Assembly: GCF_042453785.1 (NCBI RefSeq)
Contig: NC_091675.1
Coordinates: forward strand, 4,476,501 to 4,540,500
Reading direction: 5' to 3'
Origin: Malus domestica
Taxonomy: Eukaryota; Streptophyta; Magnoliopsida; Rosales; Rosaceae
Length of the DNA stretch: 64,000 bases
The notes beneath the pieces are model-generated. The model was not told the origin of the DNA. It saw only the letters and a program-made list of their open reading frames with translations, and did not search any database. Every line of letters starts with the position of its first letter. The first letter of the stretch is position 1. The position numbers were made by a program, and so were the translations under genes. Of this stretch, positions 25,301 through 36,286 are shown one piece after another.

Positions 25301-27135
25301 AGCTCTGCTAGCAAATTGAAGGGTTCCCTTTGTTTCCTCAATGTGTACCTAAATGCCTCGATAACATATTATAGTTATAATATATATACATTAATTATGC
25401 TGCAAAACTAAATTATATTACCATAAGAGCAAATTATAGGGTACCTCTTCTGGTGCTATAGTGCATATAATTGAAGTTTTGGCATTGCCTCCAAGGGCAG
25501 GTTGAAGTATACGGGTAAGCTTACTATCACGATAAGGGATGTGACCCCTGTACAGAAGTTATCATTAGAAAAAATTGTTTACATTCAGCAAGAATGATTT
25601 ACTAAAAACAAAATAAGTACCTGTTTTTTGCGCCATCACTAAGTTTGTTAATTACATTACCAAGAATCATTAAGCTCTTGTTTATGTACTTTCCTTCCTT
25701 CAGACGTACTCCGCCAGCTCCAGTTTTAGCAATTCTTTCAGAACCAGCTAAATCTACCAAATTCTGCACCCATAAATTAAAATTTAAAGACAAACACTCA
25801 CAGGGTCGGGAAGTAAATAATTCGGATATTGTAAAGCATAAGAGAACAAATCATCTGGAACTGTTCTGTCAACTTTGATAGAGAATGGCTGAAAGAATAC
25901 GAACCAAGACAGAGACACGAATAGCATCAGCACTTGAACTAGTGTCCTTCGCATGGCTTTCAATTACCTAAACTCATAGGATACAGGTACCACTAGTTAG
26001 GGGGGTACATCCAATATTTAATTGAAGCTGTAGATAGAAAAGTATAATATTGACATACCATTCTGAATATTGTGTGAGATCTACTACTCCGAGCATTCAT
26101 GTTTGTTTCTCCAAAGTGCCTATTAACTGTAAGAAACATTTTGCCAGAGACAGGTTAATGACAAACATTCAACTGAAGGAGCACACAAGAACAGAAAACC
26201 GTGTTCTTCAAGTTTTGGTTTCAAAGTGCAAACCTTCTCCAGATTCAATGAGCTTCAACACCTGTTCAGCATTACTGACAATTTCCTCCCTGAGGCCAGC
26301 AACAAATATGCCACGCTGAACACGAAAAAATCAGTTAATTCAGTTCACTTAAAAGAAGCTAACTAAATTTGTCAAAAGGGTCAGTAGCCAACCTCCAAAC
26401 TCTCATGAATCTGCAATTTCTGATTCTCTACTGCAAAAAGGTCGTTAATTTCCTCATTGTACAATTCCATGTAGGATACTCGAATCAGAAACTCCCGGTG
26501 TGACATCTAGAAACATAAATAGCAACCAATTCAACACAGTAATTCAATACAGCGAGCAACAAATTTCAAATTAAGAAAGCACATATGGGTCATTACCATC
26601 TGGATTCTGTCAAAAACATCTCTAACGGCTCGATGAATGATACCTGGATCTGTTTTGGAACCATTCATGGTGAAAGTCTTCCCACTGCTAGTCTGTCCAT
26701 AAGCAAACGCAGTTCCTACAAACGTCAACACAAACATCAAATTAAACGCAAAACACTATCGAAATGGAGCAAATAAAGATTCAATTTTTTCACATACCAT
26801 TAAATCCTTCGACTACGGCATGAATAATGTCCTTGGTGAGCAGCTCATAAACCCTAGAATTCGTACAATCTTCATCGAACACATGATCTGCAAATAATAA
26901 AAGTGCATTTCTCGCAATCAAATCTCACTGAAACCAAACCAAACCAAACGAAATCAGAATCACAATGCTAAGTCTCATGTGCTTGCTTACCGAAAGCGTA
27001 GGAGATACCGGAGATCGGCGTGCCGTGGGGCTTGTGGAGCGAAATGCGGTTGTCGTCGACCTTCCAGATAGTTCCGGTGGAGGAATCGTGAGCTACCGGA
27101 GGCCTCACTCGAACCGCAACGCAGATCTTCTCCAT
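22369..27135 (-). CDS. Kinesin-7 motor protein (KIN-7N-like), 18 exons
   Basis: Plus-end-directed-type microtubule motor of the CENP-E-like kinesin-7 group. Exons (minus strand): 27135-26991, 26887-26798, 26715-26597, 26506-26393, 26315-26234, 26126-26059, 25967-25905, 25763-25621, 25547-25445, 25348-25268, 25152-25084, 24996-24937, 24831-24679, 24544-24254, 24089-24006, 23889-23731, 23651-23379 and 22806-22369. All have GT-AG borders and they sum to 844 aa. The motor domain is N-terminal (1-336): [10 protein letters not shown]-loop [10 protein letters not shown], switch I NARSSRSH, switch [10 protein letters not shown]. Coiled-coil segments follow, with a C-terminal helix-rich tail. The [13 protein letters not shown] start and 844-aa size best fit KIN-7N (ZCF125 type), but the subgroup letter is from memory. 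No break is seen. Confidence 0.93.
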
Positions 27136-28036
27136 TAGAGCCGTCGATGTTGTTTCTCTCCGAGAGTTTGAGGGACTGATGGAGTTCAACTTCCGCAGGC
27201 GGCCAAATGCTCTTTGCTTTTTGGAGGGGAGCAGGATTTGAATTTCGTTCAGTTTACGAAAATACCATTTATTCATATTTTTCAGTCCAGATTTCAACGG
27301 TTGGATAACGTCCCGAAATAATAGTAATTGTTTTGGAACTTTAACGAAAAGCTTTCGGTATTATTCATTTTAACGAAAAATCATATTTTTATATTAAAAA
27401 AATCAATCATGATACTATTCACTTTACCATTGATTGTGTCCTTATCGTTAAAACTCAAAGTTTTCAAACGTTTTTCATTAGTTTCTTAATTGTTTTTCTA
27501 GCGAGATCCATGCTAAAGAGCCTATACTACTTTGCTCTCTCTAGTTTGAAGCCCAAGTCCAATAAAAAGAATTGATGCCCAAAGGTTGGCCTTTTGTGGG
27601 TCTTCCACGTTTTGTTAGTGGCTACTCTATTCCATACCCAAGTATTTAAATCAGCTCGAAATAACTCGAGTTTGCATTGGGTTTAGCTCGTGTTTGACTT
27701 GTCCAAGTTTTAAAATAAGTCAATTTTATGTTCGGCTCGATAAGAGCAAGCTTGAATATTGGTATATTCAACACTTTTTTTTTTTTTAACAGGACAACTA
27801 AAATTATATTATACTCATGGAAGGAAGATTGAAATGAAAGCTTATGTCTACTTTATCTTTTTAAGATTGAAAAGATAGATGGAAATGAAAGTTAAGACAG
27901 CTCAAATTAGTAGCCTTTTTTCCCTTACTTATCTTACAAGCGATATTAGGCGAAGAAGTACTAAACTCGAAATCTCAAATCCAAAAATAAATATTATCAA
28001 CCATTATTTGCATTATCATTTCACTCTTAATTAATC
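27136..28036. other. Kinesin promoter region and intergenic repeats
   Basis: Includes the kinesin 5' leader. About 27339-27490 carries an inverted relative of the dispersed repeat seen at 14890-15050 ('aactttaacgaaaagc', 'actattcactttacc', 'gtccttatcgttaaaactc'). No further gene is supported. Confidence 0.5.
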
Positions 28037-28207
28037 AAGTAATGTTGCGGAGATCAAATTTTTAAACCAAATTTTGTAAATCATATGACATAGTTGTTGA
28101 TGATTATATTATTATTTAAGTGTTGATTAACGTGCTTATTTTCTATTTGTGACGTATTATATGGCTAGCAAATTTGATTTAAAAAGTTGATTTACTTAAC
28201 ATTACTC
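28037..28207. mobile_element. Short MITE with perfect 9-bp target duplication
   Basis: A 171-bp element with terminal inverted repeats (AAGTAATGTT at the left; AACATTACTC at the right) is flanked by identical 9-bp copies TAATTAATC at 28028-28036 and 28208-28216. A 9-bp duplication is typical of Mutator-type transposition. Diverged relatives occur near 16990-17125 and 62905-63030. Confidence 0.85.
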
Positions 28208-28616
28208 TAATTAATCTATCTAAAGTGTGGTAACCTTGGATAAGTCTACATAAATGTGTCCTTTTTTTGGAGTATTTATCAATAATAGCCAAAATTTGAC
28301 ACCTTATTTCATAAATGTCACATTTTATAAAAACTTTCAAATATAGCAAAAAACTCATGTAAATAGACCTAAATACCCTCAAAATCCCAAATCTTATTTA
28401 CACATAAAATCCAAAGCACTTGAATACATCTCCTCTACATTGTCGTTCACAGTGCAAGGCCACGAAGACAGTTGGTAAATGTCGTGGAGCAGTTGCGGGT
28501 GTTGTCCAACTGTCAACTAATTGAGTACCAACTTGAAAATTTGTTGGTCATGTCTGAAACTCAAACTCAATCTTTCCTGTTGATATAATATCATCATGAC
28601 AAAATATTATTTGTAC

Positions 28617-29580
28617 TAGAGGTGGGCAAACGGGCCCTGGGCCCGCGGGTAGGGGCGGGTATTAGCAGTTCGGGGCGGGTACGGGGCGGGTCCTGTTTTT
28701 TAATAGGGGAAACGGGGCAGGGCGGGCCGGGGCAATGACATTTTAGGGTCGGGGCGGTTCCATATGTATATAAAAACGGGGCCCCGGACCAACCCATTTG
28801 TAATTGAAATGGACAGCCCAGATTGAAAATAAACATACCTTCCAATCATGATTGTTGGTTTTTACCCTAGTATCTCTGAATCTGATCGAGTCTCTCTCAA
28901 AGCCCACTCCACACCGTCTGTCCCTCGACTCTAACTCTCAGTCGTCTCTCATTCGTCGTCCATCGAGCTCGACTTTGTCACTGGAGTCCTTCCCCAAACC
29001 CAACCAACCATGTCGAAGCTCGTCGGCGTCCTCGCCTTCTTAACCCTACCCCTCCCATTTCTGGCCCACTCATTCTCGCCAGACCACCCCACCGACCGCC
29101 ACGTTCTCGTTCTGCTTGATGACCTCACCGTCAAATCCTCCCATTCCATGTTGGTCCGGATGGTCTCGACCTTATGGGATTCACACCAATCGACGTTGGG
29201 GCGGCCGGAGACACCATCGACGTTGAAGATGTGGGTGGGATTTCAAATCAGACATTGCGACCCAAGAGATGTGGTGCACCGACTCGGTTGTTACTTGCGA
29301 CTCATCCTCCGAATCGGTTGCAAGTTGCGACTCATCCTCCGACTCGGAATCTTGAGCTTCTCGGCGTTGGTGGTTTGGGAGATGAGGAAGTGCTGCATGG
29401 CGGACTGTAAGTCCCTAACGGATTTGAAGGCAACGGTGGCAGTTTCGCAAAAAAAAAAAAAAAAAAAAAAACCAAGAACCCGTGGACCCCGCCCGAATCG
29501 GCCCGTTTCAACCAGGCCGGGTTAGGTCTGGTTCCTATATAGGAATGTGCTATCCCCGGTCCGGCCCGTGCCCACCCCTA
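28617..29580 (+). mobile_element. Non-autonomous hAT element carrying an OST48 gene fragment
   Basis: The ends are TAGAGGTGGGCAAACGGG and the inverted CCCGTGCCCACCCCTA, flanked by a perfect 8-bp duplication ATTTGTAC (28609-28616 and 29581-29588), diagnostic of hAT. The 964-bp element is GC-rich near its ends and has no transposase. It contains host coding sequence at 29010-29152 (separate entry). Confidence 0.9.
29010..29152 (+). pseudogene. Captured 5' coding end of an OST48 (oligosaccharyltransferase 48-kDa subunit) gene
   Basis: The frame reads MSKLVGVLAFLTLPLPFLAHS (signal peptide), then FSPDHPTDRHVLVLLDDL and VKSSHSM, the characteristic mature N-terminus of plant OST48/DDOST. Identity stops at about 29152 and the following frame is unrelated. 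It is about 48 codons of a roughly 430-codon gene, so not functional as OST48. It lies wholly inside the hAT element. Confidence 0.8.
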
Positions 29581-29708
29581 ATTTGTACAATCAGTTTAGC
29601 AGACGTGATGTTAGTTGAGGATTCTAACTCATTGAAACCAAATTCCAATCCAACTGTGCTTACGAATTTTCCTTAAATTTGTTGGATGACAAGGATTTAA
29701 AACCATAA

Positions 29709-30564
29709 GGGTGCGTTTGTTGCACCGGACTGTCTCGGACTGGACTAGCTTCAGGGACTAAGCTGGATTGGCTTAGACTAGACTAAGCTGGACTGACTTA
29801 GTGAAGCGTTTGGTGCAGTGTCAGACTAAGAAGCAGGACTATAATATTATATTATTTAATATATATTTATTAATATTTTATTTTTAATTTAATATATCAA
29901 TTAATATTTTATTATTACTTTCTTTTTCCCTGTTTTTCTAGAATCCTCCCCTATGTCTTCATTCATTGTTTTCTCCGCCTCTCCCTCCCCATTCACCTTT
30001 TCTCCCATTTTGTCACTTCGTTTTTTATTGCAAATCATCTACCTCTTCACTTCATCTTCTTTGCCTCTTGCCTCTGCACTTCATCTCTCCCTGGCAAGCA
30101 ACATCACCCACTTCACATCCCACGGAAAGCTGAAATTATGCAGAGGCTTCGTCCTCTCGATACCCATCGCCATGGACTTTGCTGCCTCTATTTCTCACTC
30201 CTCGGAATTTTCTGGGAAGAGGGAAGAATTTTTACTGAGATTGTTGTTTTCGTTTTGCTTTTTTGTTTCGGATATGGGCATGGGTGGGCTGGGTTTCAAA
30301 TCTGGGTTTAAGATTTGGGCATGGAGGCAAATGGAGTTGCAGAGAGGCATGCTTGTAGACAACACTCTTGCACACAACGCAAGTTCGGAGACGGGATTAG
30401 CAATCCCAAACGTTTTGAGGGGCCTCGCTAAGACCACGCAGTGAAGGACTTAGTCGGCACGAGTCCGACTTAGTACCATTAAACGTTGTCCCGCTTTCAC
30501 CAAACACTGGACTAGTAAGTGAGTCTAGTCCAGTGAAACTTAAGAAGGTCAAACAAACGGGCCC
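29709..30564. mobile_element. PIF/Harbinger-type non-autonomous element
   Basis: Terminal inverted repeats (GGGTGCGTTTGTT at the left; AAACAAACGGGCCC at the right) are flanked by TAA on both sides (29706-29708 and 30565-30567), the usual 3-bp duplication of this superfamily. Near both ends are repeated 'ggactgg'/'agtcc' motifs. An open frame at 29953-30444 has no recognisable domain and I do not call it a gene. Confidence 0.8.
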
Positions 30565-30994
30565 TAACAGTTTTCACAAGAGGAGCATTCCAATTAAATT
30601 CATGCTTCTCTTCCCCGCAATTCTAATTAATCTATAACCCCTATTAGCAAGTTCAAAATTGTACCGGATCTCACAAACCAATCAAAACTAAGTAATGGAG
30701 TGAGGGTGTGCGAAAATGCTGCTCTCAACAATGGGGCTAAAAATATTAATCCATGTGCAGAAAGTTTTAAATTTTTAAACATGAAAATGATTGGGAAGTT
30801 CAGCAATGTTGCTGCTCGTATATAAAGTTGTGGGGTGAGAGTTTTGCCACTAATTTTTATTTGGTTTTAATTTTGAGGGTATTTAGGTCTATTTAAGTAA
30901 GTTTTCTGTTATATTTGAAAGATTTTATAAAATGTGACATTTATGAAATTGAGTGTTAAATTTTGGCTATTATTAATAAAAACTCTTTTTTTTT

Positions 30995-33450
30995 GTGCCC
31001 ACCGTCATAAACATTTCTTTGCCATAAGAAATTGTAAGGCTGACTGCAAAAGAGAAGAAGGAAGAAAGAAGGAAGAAAGAAGGAAGAAGAGATTGAACAT
31101 ATATGGGATATAATCTAGTTTCCTTTTTCAGGTGTGAGATTTACATGATTATCCAAACCATGACCTACAAATCCAAAAATGTATGCATGCACGACGCGTA
31201 CTTTGCATAACAAGTCAAAAAGAAATTTACTTTCACCAACTTTTCTCGGTACTTTTGTTTTAATTATTACCAGCTACTTATGCATGTGTTAATTAAGTTG
31301 TTAACAACTAAGAACATTGTCAAGAAAAAGTATCCAGGAAGAGACACAACAGAGACAGTAGATACAGTGCTCTTCCACCATTTCCCTGAGTTTGAAGGAT
31401 TCTACTGTGCTCTTCCACCATTTTCCGAAGTTTGAAGGACTAACGTATGTGCATTGGAGAGCGTTAATTATCTCCTTTGCTTTTCTGTAGTTGAATAATG
31501 GTCGACCTAGCTAGGGGGTTTCTTTTTCCTTTTCTTTATTTTGCTTTTTTATTTTATCTCCGGAATGATACGTGCTTTGGTGATCTGATGGGGGCTACAA
31601 ATCCAAAATTTCAAACCCACTGCCTGCATCTGGATTGAAAGAGGCCCATCCACTTCAAGATTAATTGCTTGCCTTGTAAGGTAGACAAATATTTTGTCCA
31701 TGCACCTTTTCTTTATCCATCAACTATAAATACATATGGCTATTTCCATGGTAGCTACCTAACTCTCTTGACTACATTTCCCATTTCGAATGGCTTCGGA
31801 ATTCCATATTAGGTTAGAACTATTAATGTATTTTCTTTGTCTGAATGATATTTATGTTTTTTATGGAATATGTGATGAATTGCACATGATCGTGCTCATG
31901 CATGTGATAATAATCAGCTAATAACTCAATGCGGTGATTACCACTTTGTACAGGTTCACTTCACAATATTTATCATAATTTGAACCAATTAACATTTGAA
32001 GATCAACAATGGAAAGTTCACTCAAATCAAAACCCGTGTTTAGTTATCTAACTTTGACTTGATAAATAGACAAACGTAATATTGTCGATGAATACTTAAA
32101 TGCATTGGATGATAATCAAAGGGCTAAATGATTCTATTTTCAATGAATTCTTGCATTGGTAATTTATGTATGAAATCTAAAAAATGAACAATTCAGATTA
32201 TAAAATTTACTTTGGAACAAATCTAGACAACTAAATAGCACTATCTTAAATTACTAACTAGTTAACGGATGAGCACTAACGTTTAACGGATATCCACTGG
32301 CAGGCTAGAAAAGTCAGAGCCTCTTGTTTGCAAAACAAAACTAACCACAGAAACATCAGCATGTCGATCGCATCAATTAGGCAGCTGAGGTACGTAGTTG
32401 CCGCTTTGCCAACAAGTAATGGGAAAAAGTTAAAGTAGTAAGTCATCATGCGCTAACTAAAGCAAAGCAAAATGTGAGATTATAATATATGGAAAGAAAT
32501 GCATGTGTATGGAGATTTGAGAATCTTCCATACTATTCCTCCTCCGATTTTTCCAAATAAAGTACAGCGTTGCACTGCTTTTCCTTCGAATGGACATCTC
32601 TCTAAAGTTGGCGAGCCTAATATATATAGCACACATATATACATGATATATACCACACACAATATATATGTACCAAGAGAACATCATAATTATAATTATT
32701 TGGAGAAGACTGAATCTTAATTAGATGTGGTGGTTGGTTCTAGTCCAAACCTAGTATTACATCTAAAATGCTCGACCTAGCTTAGCTGTAAAGAATAAGA
32801 TCAGAGTTTAATTATTCATTCTTAATCACCCTAATAGAAAAATATTGAACCCAAACATAGTACTAATAACATAATTTAATGTATTAGGGCTTGGACCTTA
32901 CATGTGTGTGCATGATAGTTGGTTATGGTTATGATGGGTCGGAATTATAAGGTATATTATAGTATAATACAATATATAATTATATATATTACCGAATTCA
33001 AGATACATACCACATCGAATCCAATTTCTTTTTTCTAAACTTTGAAATTTTGATTTTGATGCATCAAAGTTACAAATATTTGGCTCAAAATCGGTATTTT
33101 CTATCTAACTTGCACTCCTAAGTATAACAGTTGATAAGGAACCAAATAGTCTCTTAATTACAAGTGTATCCCTCATATGTTAGGGTTATTTTGCGGTATA
33201 CGTACGTGTGAGATTGATGGATTTGAACTATAATATTCTCCCCTAAGCTAGGCAGAAGAGACCCATATATTGTTGAACGTTTATTCATGAGTTGGTGCTT
33301 CTTCTTTTTTCCTCCTTTATTTGTAGCATTCCATTTGGTAAGTCCATGTGTCCTATGTTGCATAATCTAGATACCAACTTTAATTTTTCTCGTACAGTTT
33401 TCAGTTAAAAGACGTAGATGAGTACGTATATTAATAACATTGTTTATACC
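30995..33450. other. Intergenic region without a recognised gene
   Basis: Contains a GAAGGAAGAAA purine repeat at about 31049-31092 and a tandem duplication of about 39 bp ('tgctcttccaccatttcc..gaagtttgaagga') at 31360-31440. The rest is AT-rich unique-looking sequence. No coding frame shows family signatures. Confidence 0.45.
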
Positions 33451-33794
33451 ATACTTAGGGCATCCCTATTTAGACCTCGTACAAATACTCAGGGAACTTA
33501 AATGTAATTATGTGATAAAGGAATGGGCAAATATGTAATAAGTGAAGAGCCCTTATTCTATAAAAGGATTCATCACCCACACAATTAAGAGAGGTGAATT
33601 CCTAGGCCCTCTCACCCCCCTCTCAAAGCTCTCACTCTCAGAGTTCTCTCTCCCTCAAATAAATACATAATCAGTATGGACGTAGCCCAAACCTTAGGGT
33701 GAATCACGATACATCTTGTGTTATTTACATTTCATGCAGATTCACAGTCGGATTTATGTTGTTCCAAGACCTCCGGTTTTGTGCATCAACAAAT
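33451..33794 (+). mobile_element. Probable solo LTR or LTR remnant
   Basis: The stretch has a TATA-like 'ctataaaaggattcatc' at about 33560, a CT-rich leader, then 'ggacgtagcccaaaccttagggtgaa' and 'gattcacagtcgga', and ends at 'gtgcatcaaca'. This layout is common in short Copia-type LTRs of dicots. I could not define matching target duplications, so borders are approximate. Confidence 0.4.
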
Positions 33795-34046
33795 ACCACT
33801 TGAAGCAGTAACAATTTAATCCATAGACAAATTGCTCATTAGATTGGAAGACAGCTACAGTAAGTAGTTAATCATCATTTGTTATGGGTCCAATTCTCTT
33901 TAGGTGGTGGTTTTTTTAGGGTTGTTCACGAATCACGACAAGATGTACCATGAATAATTGTTAATCGCATTTCCAGCAGATTTGTGAAAAAAGTCGGCGT
34001 TTCAAACAGGTGGACAATAAGAATTTAGTAACATGAAGCACGGATG

Positions 34047-34547
34047 CAGAGGGGGTTGAGGGAGAGCGAAAGATGCAGTCCTACAAGGTCTCAAATTTGA
34101 AGGGACCCCTAAAAATTTTATCACCTAATATTTATATGTAATAATGTTTTATATTTAAAAATTATTTTTGTAAGCACTTTAAAATCTCATCGTACATTTC
34201 TTATAAGCTTTAATTTTTGTTCATTTCTAAATATAAAAATTTGGAGTATAATGAGATACTTTTAATGGCAATAATAATACCTTAAAAAAGGTTTTTTTTT
34301 TTCAATTTATTATATAATAATGTTATATATTCAAGTGAAACTTTAAATTTAGAGTTTTTGAAGTTTTTTTTTTCTTGTTTGGTTATTTAAGATTGAACTG
34401 TTTTTTATTATTTAGTAAATGTTATGTTTGTAGCTCTTTTTACTTTCTAGCGTCAATACATTGTCCTACCTTTTTAAAAAGCTATCTTAAATAGGGGCCC
34501 TTTTATTAATTGTGCACACGGCTCCTAAAATCTCAAAGACGGCCCTG
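34047..34547. mobile_element. Short non-autonomous hAT element
   Basis: The right end, read in reverse, is CAGGGCCGTCTTTGAGATTT, a typical hAT terminus. The left end starts CAGAGGGGG. Flanks CACGGATG (34039-34046) and CACGTATG (34548-34555) match at 7 of 8 bases, as an aged 8-bp duplication would. The interior contains a decayed MITE-like stretch around 34170-34290. Confidence 0.7.
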
Positions 34548-34609
34548 CACGTATGGTTATTGGGCTTCATGCGTGAACCAACATGTTCTGATACATAATT
34601 AAAAGTTGA

Positions 34610-35104
34610 GAGTAAATTGTAGCAATGATCCCTCAATTTTAATCAATTGGAGCAATGGTCCTTCAACTAAAAATACATTACCATTGGTCCCTCAATTCAT
34701 CAAAATGTGTAGCTATGGTCTTTTTCGTCAACTTCGCTAGAATTTTGTCAAAATAAGTTATGTTGGGAGAACTATTGCTACAATTGGGTCCCCCAACTCA
34801 TCAAAACGTGTAGCTATGGTCTTTTTCGTCAACTTCGTTAGAATTTTGTCAAAATAAGTTATGATGGAATGACCATTGCTACAATTGGGTTAAAGTTGAG
34901 GGGTCATTGATTCAATCGGGTTAAAGTTCAGGGATCATTTCTCCAGTTGGATTAAAGTTGAGGAACCAATGGTAATGGATTTTTAGTTGAGAGACCATAG
35001 CTGCACGTTTTGATGAATTGAGGGACCAATGGTAATGAATATTTAGTTGAGGGATCATTTCTCCAATTGAGTTAAAGTTAAGGAACCATTGCTAAAATTT
35101 ACTC
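34610..35104. mobile_element. Foldback Mutator-type MITE with perfect 9-bp duplication
   Basis: Long inverted arms start GAGTAAATTGTAGCAATG and end CATTGCTAAAATTTACTC, with internal repeats of 'ggaccaatggtaatg' and 'tttagttgagggatcatt' in both orientations. Flanking copies AAAAGTTGA (34601-34609 and 35105-35113) are identical. The middle has a tandem repeat of about 115 bp ('tagctatggtctttttcgtcaactt' region, twice). No coding capacity. Confidence 0.88.
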
Positions 35105-35113
35105 AAAAGTTGA

Positions 35114-35758
35114 AGTTCCTTATTCCTTCGATGTGAAATTCATACTCTCAACATGCCCCTCATATGACGTGGAGATGAATAACCAAACTATATCTTAGCT
35201 AGCTAGCATCAAATTTAAAGTAGCAGAGAACGTCATTAGATGAATTAAATTACGAAAATGAAGAAAGAAAAAAAGAGGTCTTCAACATGCAAGAACAAAA
35301 AGCGAATCTTTACATAGACCAACAACTTGAAACAAACATGCAGAGCTACCTGCTACCAATCCTTAAAAAAAAAAAAAAAAGGTGCAAAACAAGAGCCTCA
35401 AGTTCACGAAGCGACAAGCGTGATCGAGCATGCATGGTAATGAAGCTAAAATGCCTATAAATATTGACAGAAAAAAACTTACATGCACTCATTTCATGCA
35501 TCTCTTTCACATGTAGACATGCATGGTTACGTGCTAGTCCTCAATACGTACAAAGCTACTAAAAAGAAAGTTTTCCCCGATCGACAACGGGAACCCAAAA
35601 GTAAAAGCAAAACCTAAAAGATTATTTAACTATCATTTTCAGTGACACGCTGAGCATGCATGCAGCCTAATGTACCCCACAAAACCATACCACTCTTTAA
35701 CCTTGCTCTAATTAATCTTCATTAGAGCTTATTGATCATCATTTTGTTACTTTAATAA
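35114..35758. other. Spacer and 3' flank of the bZIP gene
   Basis: Unremarkable AT-rich sequence, presumably including the 3' UTR of the minus-strand bZIP gene. No gene or element is recognised. Confidence 0.45.
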
Positions 35759-36217
35759 TTATTGTGAGTACTGCATCTGCATGGCAATCAAAATCCGGTA
35801 TAAATCCGAAAGTCTCGCACATAGAGCTAAGGACTCGGATGTCAAGCGGTCATTTTCTCTCCATGTTACGTGACACTTTTGAGCAACCACCCCCAACCGG
35901 TTCTTCATCTCCAGGTTCTCTATTTTCAACCGTTCCACCTCGTTCGTCATGTCCTCTAAATGCCTCTTCTTTCTCCACCTGGACCGCCGGGCTGACTCGC
36001 GATTTGACATCGTCCGTCTACGCTTTCTCTCGTCAACTGTATAGACCTCCCGGTTCGACCCCTCTGAGCTTGGGGAGGCCGAGTTCCCTGCTTGAAGCAA
36101 AGACAGTAGCTCTTGAATCTCGGCTGTTGTGAGCTCGGTTTCTTGAACCGGGCACTCGAAGTGGCCCATGTGGGCCGGTTCATGGTTGATGAACATGGCT
36201 GAAGAACTCATCATCAT
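35759..36217 (-). CDS. Group S basic leucine zipper (bZIP) transcription factor
   Basis: Single-exon, 152-aa nuclear DNA-binding protein. The basic region (about residues 65-90) holds the invariant spacing N-x7-R in NRESARRSR, followed by a leucine zipper with heptads through L-E-N-L-E-M-K-N-R-L and later leucines to near the C-terminus. The short size, lack of introns and N-terminal acidic/Gln segment fit plant group S bZIPs, which bind ACGT or ACTCAT elements as dimers. I chose the first of three consecutive ATGs (36217); the in-frame ATG at 36358 would add a tail lying upstream of the TATA box. I see no group S1-type conserved sucrose-control uORF upstream. Confidence 0.88.
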   Translation of the reverse strand: MMMSSSAMFINHEPAHMGHFECPVQETELTTAEIQELLSLLQAGNSASPSSEGSNREVYTVDERKRRRTMSNRESARRSRWRKKRHLEDMTNEVERLKIENLEMKNRLGVVAQKCHVTWRENDRLTSESLALCARLSDLYRILIAMQMQYSQ

Positions 36218-36278
36218 TTGAGTGAAGGGAAGGGAGGGAAGGAGGAGAAAAGGGAAGGAACGAAGAAGAGGGGCTGAG

Positions 36279-36286
36279 TTTTTATA
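36279..36286 (-). promoter_or_regulatory. TATA box of the bZIP gene
   Basis: The minus strand reads CTATAAAAACTC about 65 bp upstream of the chosen start codon. This supports the internal ATG choice. Use as a promoter is inferred. Confidence 0.5.

Larger units (their letters stand above)
28270..30985. mobile_element. Mutator-like element with about 125-bp terminal inverted repeats
   Basis: The left end (28270-28390: GAGTATTTATCAATAATAGC...) and the right end (30863-30985, reverse complement GAGTTTTTATTAATAATAGC...) match over about 120 bp. The flanks are T-rich ('ctttttttg' and 'ttttttttt'), compatible with but not proving a 9-bp duplication. The body includes two later insertions (a hAT at 28617-29580 and a Harbinger-type element at 29709-30564), so its own content is only about 0.9 kb and has no transposase. 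Confidence 0.75.

Noticed and set aside
29953..30444. 163-codon open frame inside the Harbinger-type element
   Set aside because: No domain, no intron-exon evidence, biased composition; judged chance frame in a non-autonomous element.
33451..33794. Full LTR retrotransposon around the solo-LTR-like stretch
   Set aside because: No second LTR, binding site or Gag/Pol sequence is visible nearby; only a possible solo remnant is reported.
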